Below, in pieces: positions 54,538 through 63,328 of a stretch of 64,000 bases of DNA (positions are counted from its first letter, which is position 1; each line of letters begins with the position of its first letter). Source of the stretch: Microbacterium immunditiarum (GTDB lineage Bacteria > Actinomycetota > Actinomycetes > Actinomycetales > Microbacteriaceae). The notes under the pieces are model-generated. The model searched no databases. It saw only the letters and a program-made list of their open reading frames with translations, and was not told the origin of the DNA. Position numbers and translations under genes: made by a program. The stretch lies in NCBI RefSeq assembly GCF_013409785.1, contig NZ_JACCBV010000001.1:62001-126000 (forward strand), in the 5' to 3' direction.

Positions 54538-54550
54538 CTTATCAGATAAG
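54538..54550. promoter_or_regulatory. Perfect palindrome, probable GntR/FCD operator
   Basis: CTTATCAGATAAG is a perfect 6+1+6 palindrome between the divergent MBL-fold operon (start 54525) and the hydroxyacid dehydrogenase (start 54631). Its form resembles operators of FCD-type GntR proteins and differs from the GTnTAC sites, pointing to the second GntR protein. Confidence 0.65.
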
Positions 54551-54630
54551 TGTTCGGCAGAAGGCCCCAAGAATTGCCAAATCATCGCAGGAGTGCTGCT
54601 ACAGGTCTGATATCTAGCTAGAGTGGGGAC

Positions 54631-55560
54631 ATGACTCACAGGATTCTGCTCACTGATCTCGACCTCGGGACGCCCGAGCTGGAGAGAGATCTGATAAGCC
54701 GGCATCTCGACGCCGAACTGGTCGCTCGCGACTGCCGGACGGAGAACGACGTTCTGGAAGCAGTGCGGGAGGTGCGGCCGGACGGCATCATCGTCCAGTG
54801 GGCGCCGATCACAGACGCCGTACTAGCCGAGGCACCCGGCTGCCGGATCGTCAGTCGGATCGGGATCGGCCTCGACATGGTCGATCTCGAGGCAGCCGCG
54901 CGACGCGGCGTGCTGGTGAAGAACGTCCCCCACTACTGCACCGAAGAGGTGGCGACCCACGCAGTCGCGATGGGCCTCGCGCTCTGGCGCCAACTTCCCA
55001 GACTTGACCACGAGTTGCGTATGGGCACTTGGAACGCCGTTGGAGCAGCGGACGACATTAGGCGCTTATCAGAATCAACGGTCGGATTGATCGGAATGGG
55101 GAGAATCGGAAGATTGGTGGCGGACGCGTACGCAGCCTGGGGCGCTCGCGTGATCGTGGCGGACCCGTTGGTCGGAGACGATGCGTATGAACGCGTCGCA
55201 CTCTCGACGATCGCAGCTGAGGCTGACCTGATTTCGATCCACGCTCCGTTAGTCCCGGAGACCCACCACATCGTCGACGCTGCCTTCCTGAGCACTACGG
55301 TGAAGCGACCTGTTCTTGTCAATGTGAGCAGGGGAGCGCTTGTGGACACTTTGGCCGCAGCAGTAGCCGTCAATGACGGCGTACTTTCCGGGCTCGGGCT
55401 GGATGTCTTCGAGTCCGAGCCGCTTCCTGCCGATCACCCAGTTCGCCGGACGCCCAACACTCTCATCTCTCCGCATGCGGCATGGTCCTCGGTCACGGCG
55501 CTCCCAGAGCTGCGTCGAATGGCCGCGCTGAACGTCGTTGAAGCGTTGAGCGGGGCCTAA
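54631..55560 (+). CDS. D-isomer-specific 2-hydroxyacid dehydrogenase
   Basis: This 309-aa NAD(P)-dependent dehydrogenase has a Rossmann motif GLIGMGRIGRL (about 150-160), an active-site Arg in NVSRGALVD, a Glu region near VFESEPLP and a His in ISPHAAW. The family reduces 2-keto acids or oxidises D-2-hydroxyacids. GTGGGGA lies 5 nt before the ATG. It is divergent from the four-gene operon across the 54538 palindrome. Confidence 0.92.
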   Translation: MTHRILLTDLDLGTPELERDLISRHLDAELVARDCRTENDVLEAVREVRPDGIIVQWAPITDAVLAEAPGCRIVSRIGIGLDMVDLEAAARRGVLVKNVPHYCTEEVATHAVAMGLALWRQLPRLDHELRMGTWNAVGAADDIRRLSESTVGLIGMGRIGRLVADAYAAWGARVIVADPLVGDDAYERVALSTIAAEADLISIHAPLVPETHHIVDAAFLSTTVKRPVLVNVSRGALVDTLAAAVAVNDGVLSGLGLDVFESEPLPADHPVRRTPNTLISPHAAWSSVTALPELRRMAALNVVEALSGA

Positions 55561-55802
55561 GCGTGCGCGCCCCATGCCGTCTAGCCCTGAACGGAGACTG
55601 GCACCGTCCCGCGACAGTGGAAGTCGCGCGAGACGGGGCGATCGTGACTGCCCGGGGAGTGCGCTTGCTTGCCTGCTCTCCAATGCGATAGATCGAATAG
55701 AACATCAGCAGTCGCGGACCTCGGCCCCGTGGTCGAGCTCTAGCGTGCTGTCGCGACCCAACTTCAGCTCGTCGCCGACTTACTCACTTCGAGTGTGTCC
55801 CT

Positions 55803-58058
55803 TCAGGCGGGATCGTGCCTACTGAGCATTGGGTACACTTCCAGCGGATGATCCTCGATCTCGAAGTAGGGGACAAGACGCAAACCGGGCATTCCCGGAA
55901 TCGGGAAGCTAATCAGGTCGCGCTCCTTTGTCGCCTCAATCGACTCGATCGCGTTGTCGATACTTATAGGTAGCGCCGAAGATTCGTCGGCGAAACCAGT
56001 CAACGCAAGCAGGAGCGGGCCGAAGAAGAAGGCGGCGCGATCGCAACCTGGAGCCTGATCGATGCCCTCGTACGGCGCAATACGAAGACGTGGCGCGAGG
56101 TCGAATACAAGGCTGTCACCGTCCTGCCAATCTCGCTCGACTCGGAAGTACTCCCCTGGGATGCCTACACCGATCAACTCTTCACCGAGCCAGAACTCGA
56201 CCGGATGGGGACTCCAAGCGGGCACCCTTATGTGGAGCACGAATGCCGATATCGCGCCTTGAATGGTGAGCCGAATCTTGCCGGAGTAGGGGAAGGTCGA
56301 GTCGAGTGCGATACGCCGCGTGGCTTCAGCCGGGCCCCCTGTCTCCAGGACTCCCGCGAAATACTGATGTACGAAGATGTCGTCGCCACTTAGCGAGAAC
56401 AGCAACTCTGGCAGGCGGGCAATGAGCTGCGACCCAGACACCTCACAGCACGTCGACTGACAGTTGGTCGGATGCTTGTGACCGCTCAACGATGCCCAGT
56501 AGCGCAAGCGTCCTTCGCGGTCCTGCGCCGCGAGGACCGCACCCAGGATCGTTTCCTCGATCTCCCTGGCATACGCCTCCTGTGTTGGATCCAGGCTTTG
56601 AAGCAATTGATTCACCCACACCCAGAACACCGCGCCGCAAAGCTCGCCAAGCGGGTATCCCCCAATCTCGTACGACTTTGGAAGACAGACCTGATCGCGC
56701 TCCATCAGGGTGGTGACGCCACCTACGTGGAGGAAATTCTCGCGATACGCTTTCCAACCGCCGAGGAGAGCATCCAGATACCTGGGGTCCCCTGTCGCAA
56801 GGTACTCCAGCCCGAATGCCTCCAGACCGAGAAGCAAGTAGCAGTGCGGTCGTTCCCCCGGGTAGAAGGCGAAGGCAAGCGGCTCCGATCGTCCCAACTC
56901 CTCGATCCAGTAGTCCTGGTCGTAGAAGCGGACCGTCGTCACCAGATCCTCCGATCGGCCGACACTGGAGAGATAGACGAGTGGGCCTCCAGGCAACCCA
57001 TTGGTCGCGTTGCTCCCGAAGAGCATCGAAGGCAGCGAATCGATCGAATTGAACCAGTCATACAGCTCTCGAACGAGTTCATCCGCGCCAGGCGCACCTA
57101 CTTCAGCCGCCGCTAGCATCCCCCGCGTCCAGAAGACACGATCGTAGTTCTTTCTCTCGCTGAACCGCCCCCACTCAAGTGCGAACTCATCCTCGGGATA
57201 GAAGTCGTAGTAGCCGTCCACCCGCTTGCGCTTGCGCGCGTGCGAGACAATAGAATGCATCGATTCCCTCAAGTCGGAATGAGACTCCCAGCGCAGACTA
57301 TTGGCGATACCAGCAAGCATTCGACCTTCGTTAGATGCAGGCAGCCATTCGGTCCAGCCGATGCCATTGGCCCAGGTTGGGCTGGCCAGGCAGTCACGGA
57401 GATAGCGAAGGTTGCGGTCGAACGCGTCCCGGAGAACCCCTCTGCTAAGCAAGACTCCCGTTCTGGGAACGATCGCCTGCGGCACCACGGGGATCCACGA
57501 TCGAGGATCTGGAACTGGCTTCTCGCCAGCACGAATTGTCGAGTACTCGAGCGACCGAGCATCCGCGATCTCAACTGGGTAGCTGAGCGGAACGACGGCC
57601 TCGAGCCTCTGCACTACCTGGCGCGTCCCCTCTCCTTGGGAAGCACGTCGCGCTACTACCCGGATCTTGTGGGGGACGCCCGGGTCGAGGTCCGCTCGCT
57701 CGTACAGCAGGACTTCGTCTTCGGCTACATCGGCATGGGCATCCACTACCGCACGCAACTCACCGTCGACGTAGACTTCAGCCCGACCATGGGCTGGACC
57801 ACGGCTGCCGAACCAGCGGATAACCGAACCGCCAAAGACGAGTTCGAAGGAGTCGAACTCACCAGAAGAGCGGAAACTCGGGAAGGGGCCCGGCACTGTG
57901 CGTTCCCACCGCCCAACGAACACGATGATCGGCGTGGGGCGGAACGCCCTCGAGAATGCCCAGGCGTTGTCGACTGGAAACACCGCCATCGGTTCCCCGG
58001 TGGGGATGTGTCCGAGACGCGTTTGCCAGAAGGACGGGATCCCGTCACCATCTGTCAT
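55803..58058 (-). CDS. GH127-like glycosidase (DUF1680 fold)
   Basis: This 751-aa protein has an N-terminal domain (about 1-150) followed by an (alpha/alpha)6-barrel-like region with GH127 landmarks: LGELCGAVFWVWVNQLL and the CQSTCCEVSG cluster that in beta-L-arabinofuranosidases supplies the Cys-zinc site. The typical C-terminal beta domain follows (FVLHIRVPAWSPHPVEFWLG). GH127 enzymes release L-arabinofuranose, but related members of this clan act on other sugars. No signal peptide is seen. The ATG at 58058 has GAGGA upstream. It lies 102 bp downstream of an SDR gene in the same direction. Confidence 0.78.
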   Translation of the reverse strand: MTDGDGIPSFWQTRLGHIPTGEPMAVFPVDNAWAFSRAFRPTPIIVFVGRWERTVPGPFPSFRSSGEFDSFELVFGGSVIRWFGSRGPAHGRAEVYVDGELRAVVDAHADVAEDEVLLYERADLDPGVPHKIRVVARRASQGEGTRQVVQRLEAVVPLSYPVEIADARSLEYSTIRAGEKPVPDPRSWIPVVPQAIVPRTGVLLSRGVLRDAFDRNLRYLRDCLASPTWANGIGWTEWLPASNEGRMLAGIANSLRWESHSDLRESMHSIVSHARKRKRVDGYYDFYPEDEFALEWGRFSERKNYDRVFWTRGMLAAAEVGAPGADELVRELYDWFNSIDSLPSMLFGSNATNGLPGGPLVYLSSVGRSEDLVTTVRFYDQDYWIEELGRSEPLAFAFYPGERPHCYLLLGLEAFGLEYLATGDPRYLDALLGGWKAYRENFLHVGGVTTLMERDQVCLPKSYEIGGYPLGELCGAVFWVWVNQLLQSLDPTQEAYAREIEETILGAVLAAQDREGRLRYWASLSGHKHPTNCQSTCCEVSGSQLIARLPELLFSLSGDDIFVHQYFAGVLETGGPAEATRRIALDSTFPYSGKIRLTIQGAISAFVLHIRVPAWSPHPVEFWLGEELIGVGIPGEYFRVERDWQDGDSLVFDLAPRLRIAPYEGIDQAPGCDRAAFFFGPLLLALTGFADESSALPISIDNAIESIEATKERDLISFPIPGMPGLRLVPYFEIEDHPLEVYPMLSRHDPA

Positions 58059-58160
58059 GAAGGTTCCTCTCATCGTCGGTGGGAAGGATAGTTCGTGACG
58101 CGCCCTACCGCGCCAGGACAATGTGAACGTCGACTCACCCTGGCGGGCGACTCCCTCAGC

Positions 58161-58895
58161 TCACGCCAGCAGGTTTAGTAGTCCGCCATCCACGAGTTGT
58201 ACCGTTCCCGTGGTGGACGCGGCTCGAGGCGAGCTGAGGTTCGTGATCGCAAATGCAACCTCGTCAGGCGTCACGAGACGACCGATCGGCTGACGAGTGC
58301 GCAGAGCCTTGGCCGCTGCTTCTGGTGTTGGGGCGGCGCTGAGCAGCCTCTCTACCCAAGGAGTGTCCGTTGTTCCCGGAGCAACTGCGTTGACTCGAAT
58401 ACCCTCTGCGACGAGATCTGCCGCCATCGCGTATGTCATCGCAACAACAGCTCCTTTAGTAGCTGAGTAGAGGACGCGGTCTCGGAGCCCAGTAAGCCCC
58501 GCAACTGAAGCCGTATTGACCACTGAGCCAGACGCCGAGTTGCGCAACCAAGGGAGCGCCGCTCGCGTCACGCGGACGATCCCAACCACGTTCACATCGA
58601 AGACGTGATTCCACTCTTCGATCGTGTTTGCCTCCACGTCCCCGGAAGCGCCGATCCCCGCATTGTTGACGACGACATCAATGCGCCCATATCGCTCACC
58701 GACGAAGTCGATCGCAGCCTTGACGGAGTCACCGTCCGTAACGTCCGCCTCAAGCAGGAGATCGTCGGGCGCACCAACCTCGCGGTCGATGATCGCCACC
58801 AGGGCGCCTCTCGTACGCATCTGCCTTACGACTGCGGCACCAATCCCACTAGAGCCGCCAGTGACGACGGCAACCATCCCCTCTAGGTCACTCAT
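58161..58895 (-). CDS. Short-chain dehydrogenase (SDR)
   Basis: This 244-aa classical SDR has TGGSSGIG (about 12-19), DVTD, VNNAGIG, a catalytic Ser in NTASVAG and Y-x-x-x-K in YSATK, with the C-terminal VQLVDGG typical of the FabG-like group. GGAG lies 10 nt before the ATG at 58895. It opens the minus-strand unit with the GH127-like gene and faces the amidohydrolase unit across operator site 4. Role in sugar or keto-acid oxidation is inferred. Confidence 0.88.
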   Translation of the reverse strand: MSDLEGMVAVVTGGSSGIGAAVVRQMRTRGALVAIIDREVGAPDDLLLEADVTDGDSVKAAIDFVGERYGRIDVVVNNAGIGASGDVEANTIEEWNHVFDVNVVGIVRVTRAALPWLRNSASGSVVNTASVAGLTGLRDRVLYSATKGAVVAMTYAMAADLVAEGIRVNAVAPGTTDTPWVERLLSAAPTPEAAAKALRTRQPIGRLVTPDEVAFAITNLSSPRAASTTGTVQLVDGGLLNLLA

Positions 58896-58965
58896 GCCTA
58901 CAAACACTCCAGACGTCTACTGTCATTCGCTTCCACCGAGCCGAATCGGCTAGAAGTCACGTTTA

Positions 58966-58978
58966 GTATACGGTGTAC
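58966..58978. promoter_or_regulatory. GntR-type operator, site 4
   Basis: GTATACGGTGTAC lies between the divergent SDR (start 58895) and small-ORF/amidohydrolase (start 59017) units, so one site could control both. It differs from the reverse complement of site 1 at a single position. Confidence 0.7.
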
Positions 58979-59016
58979 TGCTGCTAGGCTCAGCGTATCC
59001 GACAGGAGGGAGTGTC

Positions 59017-59187
59017 ATGGGTCCATCTATGCGCCGACCCAGAGCTGTCTCGATCACGAGGATGCACCTCGTCAGCACGCGGGACGTTGGTAGTCCCCGG
59101 ACGGACCCATACAATCCAGCATTCGATCTGACCATGAGAGCCGTTGGACCTCAGGATCGGCCAGCACCATCTGGACCAGATCGATGA
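59017..59187 (+). CDS. Small 56-aa protein coupled to amidohydrolase
   Basis: An ATG 6 nt after a consensus AGGAGGG opens a 57-codon frame whose TGA overlaps the amidohydrolase ATG (ATGA). The amidohydrolase has no good ribosome site of its own, so it probably depends on translation of this frame. The product is basic at the N-terminus (MGPSMRRPRAVSITRMHLV) and Pro/Asp-rich later. I recognise no domain; it may be a functional small protein, a coupling leader, or the decayed end of a larger gene. Confidence 0.6.
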   Translation: MGPSMRRPRAVSITRMHLVSTRDVGSPRTDPYNPAFDLTMRAVGPQDRPAPSGPDR

Positions 59188-60791
59188 CGGACTTCGACAT
59201 CTTGATCGAGGGAGGCGAGGTCGTCATTGGTTCCCCTCCAACAATTGAGCGAGCTGACGTAGGCGTCAAGGATGGACGTATCGGCGCCGTACGGTCTTCA
59301 CTCGCAGGGGCAACAGCTGATCGAAGGATCGATGCGCGCGACCTTCTAGTCTCGCCGGGATTCATTGATCCTCACAGCCATACGGACTGGACCGTTCTCA
59401 TCAACCCCGCCGCGCAAAGCACCATTCGTCAGGGCGTCACGACTGAGATCGTTGGCAACTGTGGCGTGACTTTGGCTCCTGTGTCCCCCTCGTCGAGCAC
59501 AAGTATCTCGGCGCTACTCAAGTCGTTCGGCTACACCGGCACGATCGGATGGCTGAGTCTTGCTGATCTGTTCGATGAGATCGCCGGCGAAGGAACGAGT
59601 CAGAACCTGGCCTGGTTCGTCGGTCATTCAGCAATACGCGATGCCGCCGGTGTTCGCGGCCCTCGCGTGGATGCGACCCAGACAAGACGAATGCAGCGCC
59701 TGTTGGCCGAGTCTCTCGACGCCGGGGCACTGGGCATGTCGACCGGGCTCGAGTATGGATCTGGACGAGATGCCAGCACTGAGGAGCTCCTTGCCCTGGC
59801 TCAAACGCTGCATACGAAGGGCGCTGGCTACGCTAGCCACATTCGCAATCGGGACGCGAGTATTGACGCGGCCGTAGATGAGTTCTTCTCTATTGCTCAT
59901 GCCGCCGACCATCTCGTGCAACTCTCACATCTGAATGTGAGAGCCGGCACCGGAGCAGCCGATGGAGCTTGGGAGCGCGCTGCTCAGCGGGTGGTTGATG
60001 AGCGACAACGAGGGTTGAGGGTCCTGGCCGACTTCACGCCCTTCTCGAACGGCATTGGGCTCGCAGAGGGACTCATGCCCGGATGGTTCCTCACCATGAG
60101 CGCGTCTGAACGAAGCGACCTGCTGAGTAGCCCCGAGGGACGTGCTCGATTGAAGGACGATACAGATCGCTACTGGAGGTTCCTGCAACGAGGAGAGTGG
60201 GGTCGGGTGTCGTTCAGCGTCGCGCCGGGTCGGCCTTGGTACGAAGGGCGGCAGATTGACGAGCTCGCAGCTGATCTGACCCTTGACCCTTGGGATGTGT
60301 TCTTCGATGCAGTTGCTGCGGCCGGTGCCGACCTCGGCGCCTTGCAACTCATTGGCGACTTGTTCACGCCGGAGCACATGCGGGAGGCCATCTCGCACGA
60401 CCACTTCTTGCTCGGAGTCGATGGATACAGCACCGTCACGGAAGGCGTTCTGGGAGAACGCACGCGAACGCACCCCCTCTTCTACGCCGGGCACGTCCAC
60501 TACCTCGCGTATCACGCCCTCTCCAACAGAACCCTGAGCATTGAAGACGCGATTCACAAGATGTCCGGTAGGGTCGCTGATCACTTTGCAATCCAGGATC
60601 GCGGCTACATCGCAACTGGACTCTTCGCTGACCTTGCGGTCATTGATCTTCGAGGTCTTCGCTCGCTCGACACGACTTCTCACAAGGGAACCTATGTCGA
60701 CGTCGTTCCATACGTGCTGGTCAATGGCGTGCTGACCGTCGACCAACGAGTCCATACCGGTGCTCGGGCAGGTCGGCTCCTGACACGATGA
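59184..60791 (+). CDS. Amidohydrolase, N-acyl-D-amino-acid deacylase type
   Basis: This 535-aa metal-dependent TIM-barrel hydrolase carries HSHTD (about 66-70) for metal binding, GALGMSTGLEY, YASHIRNRD and the C-terminal composite beta-sandwich typical of D-aminoacylases. The family deacylates N-acyl-D-amino acids but also includes lactonases and related hydrolases, so a sugar-lactone substrate is possible here. Its ATG overlaps the preceding small ORF. The stop overlaps another small ORF (ATGA). Confidence 0.87.
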   Translation: MTDFDILIEGGEVVIGSPPTIERADVGVKDGRIGAVRSSLAGATADRRIDARDLLVSPGFIDPHSHTDWTVLINPAAQSTIRQGVTTEIVGNCGVTLAPVSPSSSTSISALLKSFGYTGTIGWLSLADLFDEIAGEGTSQNLAWFVGHSAIRDAAGVRGPRVDATQTRRMQRLLAESLDAGALGMSTGLEYGSGRDASTEELLALAQTLHTKGAGYASHIRNRDASIDAAVDEFFSIAHAADHLVQLSHLNVRAGTGAADGAWERAAQRVVDERQRGLRVLADFTPFSNGIGLAEGLMPGWFLTMSASERSDLLSSPEGRARLKDDTDRYWRFLQRGEWGRVSFSVAPGRPWYEGRQIDELAADLTLDPWDVFFDAVAAAGADLGALQLIGDLFTPEHMREAISHDHFLLGVDGYSTVTEGVLGERTRTHPLFYAGHVHYLAYHALSNRTLSIEDAIHKMSGRVADHFAIQDRGYIATGLFADLAVIDLRGLRSLDTTSHKGTYVDVVPYVLVNGVLTVDQRVHTGARAGRLLTR

Positions 60792-60904
60792 CTCGCCGCC
60801 GGCCTAGCGTCCGCCAAGTTGCCGACGATGACGCGCTCCAGGTGAAGGAAACTCAAAGGCTCGCATCACGGGCCGCCCGACAGGAATGTGAGGACTATCA
60901 GTGA
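60788..60904 (+). CDS. Tiny 38-aa ORF bridging amidohydrolase and FAH gene
   Basis: The ATG overlaps the amidohydrolase stop (ATGA), and its TGA overlaps the GTG start of the next gene (GTGA), so ribosomes could pass through all three without leaving the message. The product is short and charged (MTRRRPSVRQVADDDALQ). There is no ribosome site other than coupling. It may serve only to carry ribosomes across the gap. Confidence 0.45.
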   Translation: MTRRRPSVRQVADDDALQVKETQRLASRAARQECEDYQ

Positions 60905-61761
60905 AGCTGTTGCGTGTCGGTCCGGCGGGGGCGGAGCGCCCTGCCGCCCTGGCTACCCCTGACGAGTATGTGGACCTCGCCGATATCGTCGACGATTTCG
61001 ACGAGTCATTCTTCGCGTCAGGCGGGATCCAGCGGATCAAGCCAATAGTGGAAGATCGAATCGAATCCGGAGAACGTCGCCGTCTGGAGGAGGTGCGCGT
61101 CGGGGCACCCATTGCCCGGCCGCATCAGATCATCTGTGTTGGCCTGAACTATCGAGATCACGCTGCAGAGACCGGTCAACCAGTGCCGCACGAACCGATC
61201 CTCTTTACGAAGTCACCCAATACTCTCGTTGGCCCTTACGACGACGTTCGCATCCCGAGAGACTCCAGCAAGCTCGACTGGGAGGTCGAGCTCGGCATCG
61301 TAGTTGGTCGCCGAACCCGTTACCTATCGGCACCGAACGAGGCTGGCGCATCTATCGCGGGCTGGTTGGTCGTGAATGACGTCAGCGAACGCTCCTTCCA
61401 GTTGGATCGCGGCGGTCAGTGGATGAAAGGCAAGTCGTCCGAGACCTTCAACCCCGCGGGCCCCGTTCTCGTGACTCCGGACGAGGTTGAGGATGTCGGC
61501 AATCTAGGCCTGTGGCTAGACGTCAACGGTGTCAGACGCCAGAACGGGTCGACCTCGACGATGATCTTTGACCCCTACTTCATCGTCTACTACATCAGTC
61601 AATTCATGGTGCTTGAGCCTGGTGACCTCATCAATACGGGTACACCTCCAGGTGTCGGAATGGGGCACACGCCAGCAGTTTGGCTCCAAGAGGGAGACGT
61701 CGTCGAGTTGGGAGTCGACGGCCTTGGTACCCAGCGACAAACGATAGTCCGTTGCGTCTAG
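60901..61761 (+). CDS. Fumarylacetoacetate-hydrolase-family enzyme
   Basis: This 286-aa FAH-fold protein shows the family blocks ICVGLNYRDHAAE (about 79-91), ILFTKSPNTLVGP, the metal ligands in DWEVELGIVVG and GDLINTGTPPGVGMG. Related enzymes hydrolyse 2,4-diketo-3-deoxy-L-fuconate or -rhamnonate to pyruvate and lactate, which matches the surrounding dehydratase and dehydrogenases; other FAH members act on catechol-pathway products. The start is a GTG with GAGG 8 nt upstream. Confidence 0.88.
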   Translation: MKLLRVGPAGAERPAALATPDEYVDLADIVDDFDESFFASGGIQRIKPIVEDRIESGERRRLEEVRVGAPIARPHQIICVGLNYRDHAAETGQPVPHEPILFTKSPNTLVGPYDDVRIPRDSSKLDWEVELGIVVGRRTRYLSAPNEAGASIAGWLVVNDVSERSFQLDRGGQWMKGKSSETFNPAGPVLVTPDEVEDVGNLGLWLDVNGVRRQNGSTSTMIFDPYFIVYYISQFMVLEPGDLINTGTPPGVGMGHTPAVWLQEGDVVELGVDGLGTQRQTIVRCV

Positions 61762-61769
61762 GAGGTTTC

Positions 61770-62840
61770 ATGGACCGACGGCCCAGAGTTGTCCTATCGC
61801 GCTACCTGCCCGATCGCCTCATCACGCGCATCACGAACTCGTGTCCGTGGGCGGACATCATCGCCGAACCTAACGCAATGTTGCCACCGACTGGCCGAGT
61901 TGGCCTGCTGTACGCGAGTAGCGACCGTGCTTGGGAGCTGGACAGCGACCCTGAACTCAGCGAGTTGGCTTGGCGACGACTGCTTCCCGACACTGACGTT
62001 CTCTTCGACCTCCATCCATCCGCGGTGGACCTTCTTCCCGCCGATGGGCGAATCGCGTTCATTCAATCCCTCGCGGCGGGGGCCGGAGAGCTCCTACATG
62101 ACGAGCGCGTCCATCGCGCTGGGATACCGATCTGCACGGCTCGCGGCGTTCACGACGACGGGCTCGCAGACTTCACATTGGCAGCGATCCTTGCCCATGC
62201 CAAACGACTAGGCGAGCTCGAGCAGAACAAGCGGCGTCGGTCTTGGGTCGAGTCCGAGGGTCGTCGCCTCCGAGGAACAACAATGCTGGTCGTGGGCCTT
62301 GGAAGCATCGGCAAGGCGATCGCGCGCCGCGCAACTGCCTTTGGCATAGTTGTGCGCGGCGTACAGCGGCGCCCCCGCGCATGCGACGAGGTGGAGTCCA
62401 CTCACTCGCTCGATGAGCTCGACGGACTGCTTGGTGATGCGGATTGGGTTGTTGACGTTCTCCCAGCCTCACCGGATACACGGTGGATCTTTGATTCGGA
62501 ACGGTTCTCCCGATTTCGGACGGGCGCCTACTTCGTCAATATCGGCCGCGGATCCACAGTCGACGAACTCGCGCTGTGCCGAGCCCTCGCGTCCGGCGTG
62601 CTCGGCGGCGCTGCTCTCGACGCGTACGAAGAGGAACCACTCGGCCCATCCAGCCCCCTGTGGGATGCTCCGAATCTGGTCATCAGTCCGCATAGTTCAG
62701 CGCTGATCCCCGGCTCAGTGGATCGGATTGTCGACCTGTTCATAGACAATCTTCGCCGACACCACGAAGGTCGCCCGCTGCGGAATCTTGCATCGCCGCT
62801 CGGACACGCCAATCTCTCGGAAGAGCCTTCCCATGGCTAG
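61770..62840 (+). CDS. D-isomer-specific 2-hydroxyacid dehydrogenase, second copy
   Basis: This 356-aa protein has a Rossmann site VVGLGSIGKAIARR (about 183-196), an active-site Arg in NIGRGSTVDE and a His in ISPHSSA. It is longer and divergent from the copy at 54631. AGGAGG lies 6 nt before the ATG at 61770, 8 bp after the FAH stop. It is the last gene of the plus-strand unit that starts at 59017. Confidence 0.9.
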   Translation: MDRRPRVVLSRYLPDRLITRITNSCPWADIIAEPNAMLPPTGRVGLLYASSDRAWELDSDPELSELAWRRLLPDTDVLFDLHPSAVDLLPADGRIAFIQSLAAGAGELLHDERVHRAGIPICTARGVHDDGLADFTLAAILAHAKRLGELEQNKRRRSWVESEGRRLRGTTMLVVGLGSIGKAIARRATAFGIVVRGVQRRPRACDEVESTHSLDELDGLLGDADWVVDVLPASPDTRWIFDSERFSRFRTGAYFVNIGRGSTVDELALCRALASGVLGGAALDAYEEEPLGPSSPLWDAPNLVISPHSSALIPGSVDRIVDLFIDNLRRHHEGRPLRNLASPLGHANLSEEPSHG

Positions 62841-63010
62841 TGCCGCGCACTGGAGCTATCGCGCGCATTCGAACGTGCGAACGACTGACCAGAACGTCGT
62901 CGCCCTGTGCTCGAGTCGGCGTACAGGGTCGAGGTCCGGAAGAGGTGGAAGCACTCCTTGGCCATGCCGATAGGTTCGCGCTGGTTCGTGAGGGCTGCAA
63001 CGAGTCGCCC

Positions 63011-63328
63011 TCAAACCTCGCCGATGGCTTGCCCAAGTTGGAGGTACATCTCGCTGACGGCTTCGTCGTTGACGCGGTATCGGATGTGTTCGCCACGGCG
63101 GGCGAGTTCGGGTGGTGGGTCGGGGGTGAGGAGTTCGCTGGCGGTGAGGGCCACGAGCGCGTTGGAGACAGTGTTGGGGAGCAGGTCGATGCCGCGGGCG
63201 ATTTCGGAGCGGGTGGCTGGTCCGTTTTCGCGGAGGTATCCGATGATGCCGGCGCGCACCATGTTGCCGAGAGCTTTGATGGGGTCCTCCCCGGTCTCGC
63301 TGCGGGCTGGTCGCACAATTCGTGGCAT
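63011..63328 (-). CDS. Winged-helix (ArsR-like) regulator
   Basis: This 105-aa protein is mostly one winged helix-turn-helix: ALGNMVRAGIIGYLRENG, ATRSEIARGIDLLPNTVSNAL and a wing ending HIRYRVND. It lacks the metal-binding Cys pairs of metal sensors. The start is the ATG at 63328. It is divergent from the membrane-anchored protein that begins at 63461 and probably regulates it; the A/T-rich gap contains AAGGGTTCACCTT, an imperfect palindrome near 63379. Confidence 0.75.
   Translation of the reverse strand: MPRIVRPARSETGEDPIKALGNMVRAGIIGYLRENGPATRSEIARGIDLLPNTVSNALVALTASELLTPDPPPELARRGEHIRYRVNDEAVSEMYLQLGQAIGEV

Noticed and set aside
62740..63318. Minus-strand frame of 192 codons at the end of the second hydroxyacid dehydrogenase
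   Set aside because: It overlaps the dehydrogenase 3' end antisense and the winged-helix gene in another frame; Ser/Pro/Thr-rich shadow.
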